From: Zea mays
Taxonomy: Eukaryota > Streptophyta > Magnoliopsida > Poales > Poaceae
Direction of reading: 5' to 3'
Assembly (NCBI RefSeq): GCF_902167145.1
Contig: NC_050098.1
Span: 114,180,207-114,244,206, forward strand
Length of the DNA: 64,000 bases
The position numbers and the translations under genes were made by a program. Each line of letters opens with the position of its first letter. Position 1 is the stretch's first letter. Of this stretch, positions 57,076 through 64,000 are shown piece after piece. The notes beneath the pieces are model-generated. The model was not told the origin of the DNA and did not search any database. It saw only the letters and a list, made by a program, of their open reading frames with translations.

Positions 57076-58135
57076 TTATGAATTTCAATTAAACACTAAT
57101 GAGAACTTTATGCTACCTAAGTCATGTATGTTGATTTTTCTTAGGTTCACCAAAGAGGAAGGACAAAACATATCAAGGGAGAATCAGAGAGAAGAGCTAT
57201 GTTCGAGTCAGTCCAGCACAACAGAGCCGTCCAGAAGAAATAGTCATATCTTTTGATTCCCAAAAGCTATGAAGGTCCATAAGTACATTTTGGCAAGCTC
57301 TTGAAGTCTAGTTTCCAATGCTTCTAAGGCCGACTTAATTGGATCAGCCAGCAAGGCGGCCGACCTACTTTAGTGCTGACTGATCAGAAGGTCAACAGTG
57401 TGCTTGATGACCAAGTTTACATAAATAACTGCATCATTATATGGAGTTTCATTAGGCATGCTATACATGGTGAGAAATCTTATCAAGTCAGCTTTCCAAC
57501 GCATCCAGCCCAACGCCATTTGGAGACTCGTAGGAGAAGTTATTATCAAAATACTGAAGGCTACGCAGAAGTCAAACATGCACACGTAATTTAGCTTTGG
57601 AGATCTCTGGAAGAGGCCCCTTCACATTAGCATGTTAAAATACTTTCTTTTCATGTTTATACCTATCTAAGGCTGGTAGTAGCTCGTATAAATACCCCCC
57701 TATGTCTATGATGTAAAACAACTTTGGATAACCTTTGTTGATTTGATAATCCAAGTGATTATCGCAGCCGAGCTGCTGAATGTTTACTCTACCCTTGTTC
57801 TTCCTTGTTCTCATGGACTTGTGAAGAGATTCCTCTAGGATCCACTAGTTCGTGCCTTGCAAGTTCCTGTACGGCTACCTCGCATTGTGTGGATTAGCTC
57901 CGGTTGTGGTTCTACGGGCGTTCGGAGATCGAGTCGAAGTCTACACGGTTTCGGTGTCTCTCTCCCCTTTGCTTGGTCACCTCCAATCTTGATCAGGTAT
58001 AAAGTCAGTTATCTAATGTTCTTTAGCAAGTTTACCTTGTTATTTCGTTACTTTTATATCCAACCATCCTATTTATCAACCTACTGTCGTGAAGATCGGG
58101 CCACACTAGTACCGAATATAACTCGATACCTATCA
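57061..58135 (+). repeat. 3' LTR of the CRM-like element
   Basis: It starts TGATGTGATCATAC and ends ATACCTATCA. Compared with the 5' LTR it lacks roughly 100 bases near its start (the polyprotein tail). It has an extra stretch at about 57560-57680 and shows many substitutions, so the element is older than Tat element II inside it. Confidence 0.88.
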
Positions 58136-59606
58136 ACCATCTCCCAACAGGCAGCTATAATCTCAATGTAGATGAGAAACATGCGATGCGTGCTTGGCTA
58201 AAGAATTTACAAGTCCCATCTAGATTCTGCTCTAGCATACAGAGTATTGTGTCAATGAAAGACCTGACAATCACCAACTACAACTCACATGATTGTCATG
58301 TCATGATGACTACATTCCTACCTATTGCCATCAGGGCTATAAATCCTTTGTTCTTAAAGATGGAAATCACACGGTTGTGCTACTTTTTCAATAGAATTTC
58401 ACAAAAGGTAATTGATCATGATCAGTTGGCATCTCTAAAGGAATTCGCAGTGGAGACAATATTACAGTTTGAGATGTGTTTCCCTCCATCATTCTTTGAT
58501 ATGGTGCACCTTGTGGTGCACTTAGTGCCACAAATATAGGCATTGGTCCTATGTACTTGCATGAAATGTGGATGTATGAGAGTTTCATGTCAATACTAAA
58601 TGGCTATGTATCAACCCAAGCTCGTCCCGAGACATCCATGATAGAGGGGTACTATACCAAAGAGGCCATTTAGTCCGGAGGTCCATTTTGCAAAAGTATT
58701 CTAAAAGACCAGGTTGCAATAGGTTTGCCTCCATCACTACACGAGGTTAGACTATATGGAAGCAGGAGAATGGGACAAAAATCTTTGATCCCACTGGATT
58801 ACAATATAGTACTTGAGGCACATCACAACATCCTACATCATCTAGAGATAATGGAGCCATTTATCCAACAACACATCAATGAGCTTCGCGAGCAAAATCC
58901 TGGGCATACGGATGATTGGGTAATGAAGCAACACAAACAATGGTTCAACACATGGCTAATGGTGAAGGACATTCCACATGGAGAAACAATAGAAGAACAA
59001 ACAATCAAGGGGCTGGCATCTGGACCATCACGCCAGGTCACGACATGACAAACCTATGACATTAGTGGATTCACATTTTGTACCAAGTCCAAGGACAAAA
59101 AGAGCATGTCACAAAATACTGGTGTTTGATGCGAGGTCATAGACAATGAAATTGGTGAGATTATTACATATTTTGGCTTTATTGACGACATATGGGAACT
59201 AGACTATGGTACATTTCAGATCTTGGTTTTCTGATGTCAATGGGTTGAAGACAAACATGTCACGGTGGACAATTATGGGATAAGAGTTCTTGATCTAAGT
59301 AAGGTAGGTTACAAAGATGACTCATGGATCCTTGCTAATCATGCTGCACAGGTCTTCCATGCTAAACAGATCATTTATAGCAATGAGAAGAAAAGCACCG
59401 ACAAACCGAAGCATGTAGTTTTTCCTGGAAAACAACTAGCTATAGGAGTTGATGGTGTATCTGATTTAGATGATTTTAACCAGTTCAATGACATGTCCCT
59501 TTTCATAGACCATCCAACCAAGATAAGGAACGTTGAACAAATCATCCCACATAATTCGTTGCCCTGGGTACGCCACGATGGACAAGGCAGAACAATAGCT
59601 CCCTAG
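58136..59606 (+). pseudogene. TNP2 transposase, carboxy-terminal piece (DUF4218 and DUF4216)
   Basis: The frame resumes after the CRM insertion with HLPTGSYNLNVDEKHAMRAW, followed by the DUF4218 region (RFCSSIQSIVSMKDL, FLPIAIRAINPL, CFPPSFFDMVHLVVHLVPQI, MYESFMSILNGYV). 58725-59048 and 59265-59606 carry the linker and the DUF4216 region (GIRVLDLSKVGYKDDSWILA, VFHAKQIIYS). Stops at 58537-58539 and 58670 and frame changes near 59050-59260 break it. It is the end of the CACTA transposase. 59607-59730 is 3' flanking sequence. Confidence 0.82.
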
Positions 59607-59730
59607 ATTTTATACTTGTCATGTAATTGATTATTTTTATGACTTGTCTACTAAGTTTGAGATCAATATATTTTCTTCATTGTCTTCATTCAATTTTTGT
59701 GGCCAAGGAAATAAATTTTAATTCCATTAG

Positions 59731-60710
59731 CGAGGGAGAGGGAGAGAGAGAGGAGGGAGAGATTTGAGAGAAGAGATAGAGGAGAGTGAGGTAGAGGGAG
59801 GAAAATAAAAGATAGAGGAGAAAGAGGAGGTAGAGGGAGAGGGAGAGAGGAGATAGGTAGAGAGAGAGGAGGGAGGGAGAGAGGAGAGGGAGGGAGAGGA
59901 GGAGAGGGGGTAGAGGGAGGCAGAGGGACAGATATATGAGAGAGGAGGCAAAGGGAGAGGAGATAGGTAGAGAGAGAGGAGAGGGAGAGATAGGAGATGG
60001 AGGAGGCAGAGGGAGAGAGAGGGAGAGAGAAGATTGGTAGAGAGAGGGGAGTGAGAGAGAGAGAGGGGAGAGAGTATGGAGAGAGAGAGAGGAGTGAAGT
60101 AGAGGGAGGTAGATGGACAAATAGATGAGAGAGAAGAGGCAGAGGGAGAGGGAGAGAGGAGATAGGTAGAGAGTAAGGAGGATAGAGAGAGGAGAGAGTA
60201 GGGAGAGAGAGGAGAGGGAGGTAGAGGGACAGATATAAGAGAGAGAGGAGGCAGAGGGAAAGGGAGAGAGGAGATAGGTAGAGAGAGAGGAGAGAGGAGA
60301 GAGGATATGGAGAGAGAGGAGGGAGAGGGAGAGGGAGAGAGTAGATAGGTAGACAGAGATAGGAGGGAGAGAGAGGAGAGTGAGGGAGAGGGAGGTAGAG
60401 GAACATAAAGAGGAGAGAGAGAAGGTAGAGGGAGAGAGGAGAGAGAGGGGAGAGGATGGAGAGACATGAGAGAGGACGGAGAGAGAGGAGAGTCAGGGAG
60501 AGGGAGGTAGAGGGATAAATAGAGGAGAGAGAGGAGATAGGTAGAGAGTGAGGAGGGAGAGAGAGAGGAGAGAGGAGAGGGAGGTAGAGGGAGGCAGAGG
60601 GACATATATAGGATAGAGAGGGAGAGGGAGAGAGGAGATAGGTAAAGAGAGAGAGGAGAGAGAACAAATACGAGGGAGAGAAGAGAGTGAGGAGATGGAG
60701 AGAGGGAGAC
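59731..60710. repeat. Purine-rich GAGAGGAG low-complexity tract, about 1 kb
   Basis: Irregular repetition of GAGAGAGGAG, GGGAGAGG and AGATAGGTAGAGAG units, almost pure purine on the plus strand. Long minus-strand frames rich in Ser/Leu/Pro across it are composition artefacts. 60711-60830 is AT-rich with repeated TATACTAAA. Confidence 0.9.
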
Positions 60711-60825
60711 GTATACTAAATAATATAAAAAATTACTTCATGTAATATATAAATAAAGTATACTAAACAATATATAAAACTATACTAAAAATCTATAAAA
60801 ACTATACTAAATAATATGTAAAAAT

Positions 60826-61015
60826 ATTTCTACTAGTGGTTCACAAAAGAAAACCTCTAGTAGAAATGATTTCTACTAGTGGTTGTCATAGAGATCCACC
60901 AGTAGAAATGGCTTCTACAGTCTGTGGAAGCCATTTCTACTGGTGGTTCTCTATGACAACCGCTAGTAGAAATCATTTCTATTGGTGGTTGTCTTTGTGA
61001 TCCGCCAGTAAAATT
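60826..61015. repeat. CACTA subterminal repeats with a long hairpin
   Basis: Motif (T/C)AGTAGAAATNATTTCTACT and GGTGGTT(G/C)TC units repeat. Arms at about 60858-60919 and 60924-60985 form a near-perfect inverted repeat of about 62 bases with a loop of a few bases. They may be the right end of the TNP2 element, the left end of a second CACTA element, or both. Confidence 0.75.
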
Positions 61016-61216
61016 GGATGCTATATATAGGTGGGCGCGTGGGGGCCAAAATCTTTAAAAGTCCGAGTGCCCTCATTTCGTTTGTACGTCGTTAGGCTGC
61101 CCAATTTTTCACTTGGTGCTTCGTCTTCTCCACCGCTGTCGTCAGGTACCTCACCCTCCCTCCCTCTCTCCCTTCCCCCATCTACCGCCATCATGCCGTG
61201 TAGCTACGCCACCGCC
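61016..61216 (+). promoter_or_regulatory. Promoter-like and leader region of a CACTA gene
   Basis: Immediately after the subterminal repeats come CTATATATAGG (TATA-like, about 61021-61031) and a C/T-rich leader. A GTCGTCAGGTACC donor-like site (about 61140-61150) follows, the same layout as at the left end of the TNP2 element. A short frame at 61191 (MPCSYATAAAST) ends at 61231. Confidence 0.4.
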
Positions 61217-61552
61217 GCCGCCTCTACGTAGAGTGAGAAAGAGAGAGAGAGAGAGAGGAGAGGAGAGGCAGAGGAAGAGGGGGAGAGAGAGGTGGGAAGG
61301 ATAGAGAAGGAGAGGGAGATGGAGAGAGAGAGGAGAGGGACAAAGAGAGGGAGGAGGGGAGGGAGAGAGAGGAGACGGATAGAGAGAGGAGAGGGATAGA
61401 GGGAGAGGAGAGGGAGGGAGGGATAGAGAGAGATGAGAGAGGGATAGAGATAGAGATACAGATAGAGATAGAGTATAGGCAGAGAGAGGGAGAGAGAGGG
61501 ATAGAGAGAGGAGAGGGGGAGAGGAGGGAGAGAGAGAGAGGGTAATAGTGAT
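61217..61552. repeat. Second GAGA-rich low-complexity tract
   Basis: Purine-rich GAGAGAGAGG, GAGAGGGATAGAGAG units, with a further short block at 61688-61765. Non-coding. Confidence 0.88.
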
Positions 61553-61560
61553 GATGATTT

Positions 61561-62160
61561 GCTTGTAGTTCTATACTTGGTGTATTCATATATGTGATAA
61601 CGTAATACTTAGAGTTCTATAGTTGGTGTATGTATATATGTGATAATGTAATACTTAGAGTTCTATACTTGGTGTATTCATATATGTGATAGAGAGAGGA
61701 GGGAGAAAGAGAGGGATAGAGAGAGAGAAGAGGGGGAGGAGAGGGAAAGAGAGAGAGAGGAGAGTAATAGTGCTAATGTAATACTTGTAGTTCTATACTT
61801 GGTGTATTCATATATGTGATAATGTAATACTTAGAGTTCTATACTTGGTGTATTCATATATGTGATAGTGTAATACTTAGAGTTCTATACTTGGTGTATT
61901 CATATATGTGATAATGTAATACCTAGAGTTCTATACTTGGTGTATTAATATATGTTATAATGTAATACCTAGAGTTCTATACTTGGTGTATTCATATATG
62001 TGATAACGAAATACTTAGAGTTCTATACTTGGTGTATTCATATATGTGATAATGTAATACTTGTAGTTATACACTTGGTGTATTCATATATGTGATAATG
62101 TAATACTTAGAGTTCTATACTTAGTCTATACTTGGTGTATTCATATAATACTTGATGTAT
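61561..62160. repeat. Tandem array of a 46 bp unit
   Basis: Copies of a unit containing TTAGAGTTCTATACTTGGTG followed by TATTCATATATGTGATAATG occur about ten times. They are interrupted by a GAGA block at 61688-61765 and decay at the right end. Copies differ at a few bases. From 62161 to 62470 the sequence is AT-rich, then holds repeated CTCTCCCTCTCTATATGTTC, and shows no gene. Confidence 0.88.
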
Positions 62161-62471
62161 TCATACAATATTTGTTGGGATGAAGCATTGTTTTACTTTT
62201 TAGTGTATTCATACAATACTTGTGTCTACATACATACTTGGAGTATTTAAGATATCGATATCCATTTTATTTTTATCTGATCCAATCTGTATCCGATCTG
62301 ATTCGATCTCGATAATATATGTATTCGATCCGAACTTGATAATATCCGTTCTATACGACTCTCCCTCTCTATATGTTCTATACGGCTCTCCCTCTCCCCC
62401 TCCCCCTCTCTATATGTTCTATGTGAGTCTCCCTCTCTATACGTCCTATACAACTCTCCCTCTATCCCTAT

Positions 62472-62917
62472 AGGATTAGGGTTAGGGTTTAGGGTTTATG
62501 GCTAAGAGTTAGGGGTTAGGGTTTAGGGTTAGGGGTTATGGTTAGGGTTAGAGTCAGGGATTAGGGTAAGGGTTTAGGGTTTAGGGTTATGGTTAAGGGT
62601 TAGAATTAGGGATAAGGGTTAGGGTTACAATCAGGGATTATGGTTAGTGGTTAGAGTTAGGGATTAGGGTTAGGGTTAGAGTCAGGGACTAGATTTAGGG
62701 TTAGGGTTAATGGTTTAGAGTTTAGGATTCAGGGTTTAGGGTTATGGTTAGAGTCTAGGATTAGTGTTTAGGGTTATGGTTAAGGGTTAGAGTTAGGTAT
62801 TAAGGTTAGGGTTAAGGGTTTCCGATTTAAGGTTTAGGGTTGTGGTTAGAGTCACAGACTAGTGTTAGGGTTAAGGGTTATGGTTATGTTTGTGTTTATG
62901 GTTTGGCTTAGGGTTAT
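62472..62917. repeat. Degenerate telomere-like TTAGGG/TTTAGGG tract
   Basis: About 445 bases of GGGTTAGGGTTTAGGGTTA-type sequence with interruptions such as GGTTATGGTTA and AGAGTCAGGGA. The plant telomere unit TTTAGGG is present among TTAGGG and variant heptamers. It lies between CACTA-related sequences, so it is internal rather than a chromosome end. Confidence 0.85.
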
Positions 62918-63017
62918 TATACTTTCTCTCTCTCTATGTTATAATTGTTATTTTCTTCAATAGATTTGTTTATGTTAATATGTGTTATTGCTTATGTATT
63001 GTATATATATAGCTCAA

Positions 63018-64000
63018 TGACTTCTCCGATCAAGGACCAAGGATTAGGCCCCGACCACATGGACAATTTTGTTTCTAAAAACAATCCAGTGATGAAGGAT
63101 ATAAAATGCCCAGGGACCCTGCTCCTAGCATAGAAAGGGCCACTCACTGTGAGTTGCAACTTGACCCTAATTATGATTCAGAATACGCTGAGGTAAAGTA
63201 CACATCCTTAATTTCGTGCGTGTACCTGATTTCATAATGTATATTACACATGCATGATTTCTTGTGCATTTTATTACTTGAATAGGAGGTCTTGTCTCAA
63301 TTTCGTGCGATACTCGATGAAGCCATGACATGATACGAGGACATACCGGAAAAGACCCAAGACGCACCAAAATAGACCGAGAGGTCAAGGAAAAGGAACT
63401 AGAGCGATCGAAAAAGAGGTGGTAGAGGACTAAACAAGTTTTCTGACAACACCTATAAAATCTTAGATGTGAGCCCAAAAGGTGAGCCCCTAGCTCCAGA
63501 AAAGGCACTACTTAAGTTTCGAAATACACTTGGGTTCTTTGTTACATATAATCTTGACATCACAATCCGACAGTGGAAAGATGTGTCAGATGATGTCAAG
63601 AACCAAATGTGGAATAAGCTATTAACGAGGTTCGTTCTGCCTCGGGGTTCCGAAGAACTCGTGAAGAAATACACAATGTAGCAGTTTGCAACAAATTTCC
63701 GAAACTGGAGGTCTGAGATGAATACCAAGTTTGCAATGAAAGGCCCGAACCCGACGAAAAATATAAAATCTCAATAGGTCAGTGGACAATATTTCTAGAG
63801 GAGAGGAGGAACCATGATTTCATATCTCTAAGAGAGGCAAATTCAGAACTATCTAAGAAGAACAAGTACCACCACCACCTAGGCACAGGTGGTTACAAGC
63901 ATCAGATTCCTAAATGGGGACATGAAGACGCCGAGAAGAAGGTCGCTAGGTTGCAAACGCTGTCCGAGCAACTTGGTGAAATGACAGCTAATTGGATCTG
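63018..64000 (+). pseudogene. Transposase_24 (TNPA/Ptta-type) CACTA gene, broken and cut by the window edge
   Basis: A likely first exon from ATG 63018 (MTSPIKDQGLGPDHMD) leads to a donor-like GAG|GTAAAG near 63192. The next exon begins about 63288. The open piece 63469-63681 carries the conserved core VSPKGEPLAPEKALLKFRN, ITIRQWKDV, MWNKLLTRFVLPRGSEELVK. After a TAG at 63679-63681 it continues QFATNFRNWRSEMNTKF and then, across further stops, LSKKNKYHHHLGTGGYKHQI to the window end. TNPA-type proteins bind the subterminal repeats and assist TNP2. The stop sits where relatives have Gln. Confidence 0.78.

Larger units (their letters stand above)
39275..58135 (+). mobile_element. CRM-like chromovirus inserted in the TNP2 gene
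   Basis: LTRs at 39275-40380 and 57061-58135, iMet-type PBS at 40383-40394 and polypurine tract AAGGGGGAGGA at 57050-57060. ACCAT flanks both ends (39270-39274, 58136-58140). Gag, protease, reverse transcriptase, RNase H and integrase are on the plus strand, all with stops or frameshifts. Integrase is interrupted at 45171 by Tat element II. The gag pattern (DEYLNWAKQCDQIF, VKFSGYALTWWNQL), the protease block LLLGQPWLYDRDV and a polyprotein tail running into the LTR suggest the CRM lineage. Without Tat element II it is about 7.6 kb. Confidence 0.88.
31240..60838 (+). mobile_element. CACTA transposon encoding TNP2, carrying nested retrotransposons
   Basis: The left end AACTAGTAGAAAAGAG at 31240 matches CACTAGTAGAAAA-type termini with the first C changed, followed by subterminal repeats to about 31460. 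A TNP2 gene lies in pieces at 32259-32401, 37380-39274 and 58136-59606. The candidate right end is TTTCTACTAGTG ending at 60838, the inverse of CACTAGTAGAAA. The 3-base flanks do not match (ATA, GTT), so the right end is uncertain. If the gene at 63018 onward belongs to the same element, it extends past the window. The insertions account for about 23.8 kb of the span. Confidence 0.7.

Noticed and set aside
59690..60667. Minus-strand frames of about 300 residues rich in Ser, Leu and Pro
   Set aside because: They are the translation of a purine tract; lack of stops follows from the composition, and no domain is present.
62472..62917. True chromosome end
   Set aside because: The repeats are degenerate and are followed by transposase coding sequence to the window end, so this is interstitial.

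Overview
This is nuclear DNA from a grass, most likely maize or a close Andropogoneae relative. Almost all of it is transposable elements nested inside one another, and only a few kilobases look like host DNA. The grass assignment rests on three things: the element set (Tat-lineage and chromovirus Ty3/gypsy, a Sire-type Ty1/copia, CACTA elements with TNP2 transposase, a hAT-type MITE), LTRs full of GGACNGTCC palindromes, and intron-containing small genes. No bacterial, organellar, rRNA or CRISPR feature was seen.

Left part (1-7690). The window opens inside a minus-strand Tekay-type chromovirus (leader 1-641, 3.5 kb LTR 642-4167). It abuts an inverted fragment of a related LTR (4168-5020) and a decayed Tat-type LTR (about 5025-5344). 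A host-like island follows. It holds a two-exon gene for a small secreted cysteine-rich peptide (6423-6853, with TATA box and poly(A) signal) and a frameshifted RING-H2 gene on the other strand (7187-7528).

First nest (7696-29178). A minus-strand Tat-lineage element with 0.7 kb LTRs and CTATC target-site duplications is split by a minus-strand Tekay chromovirus (13704-25925, 3 kb LTRs, GCCGG duplications). The Tekay element has a complete gag-pro-RT-RNaseH-integrase-chromodomain order plus an accessory ORF upstream of gag. Its coding frame is broken by seven stop codons, each explicable as a single methylcytosine-type transition, and by one frameshift.

Spacer (29184-31239). Unassigned sequence with a 385 bp hAT-like MITE (29476-29860) and fragments of other repeats.

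Second nest (31240 to about 60838). A decayed CACTA transposon encodes TNP2. Its transposase gene is interrupted twice: by an internally deleted copia element (32402-37374, CATGG duplications) and by a CRM-like chromovirus (39275-58135, ACCAT duplications). The CRM-like element carries in its integrase gene a young Tat-lineage element (45176-56459, AACGT duplications). The young Tat element has nearly identical LTRs and a large antisense gene with its own TATA box. That gene can be read as five exons that keep phase across every junction (52014-55638).

Right end (60839-64000). CACTA-like subterminal hairpins, purine-rich tracts, a 46 bp tandem array and a degenerate telomere-like TTTAGGG tract precede a decayed Transposase_24 (TNPA-type) gene that runs off the window. 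It is either the second gene of the same CACTA element or a second element.

The retroelement genes would together supply capsid (gag), protease, reverse transcriptase/RNase H and integrase for copy-and-paste movement. Most copies here are broken. Target-site duplications, plus LTR differences counted by eye, give a consistent insertion order: CACTA and the outer Tat first, then CRM, copia and Tekay, with the inner Tat element most recent.
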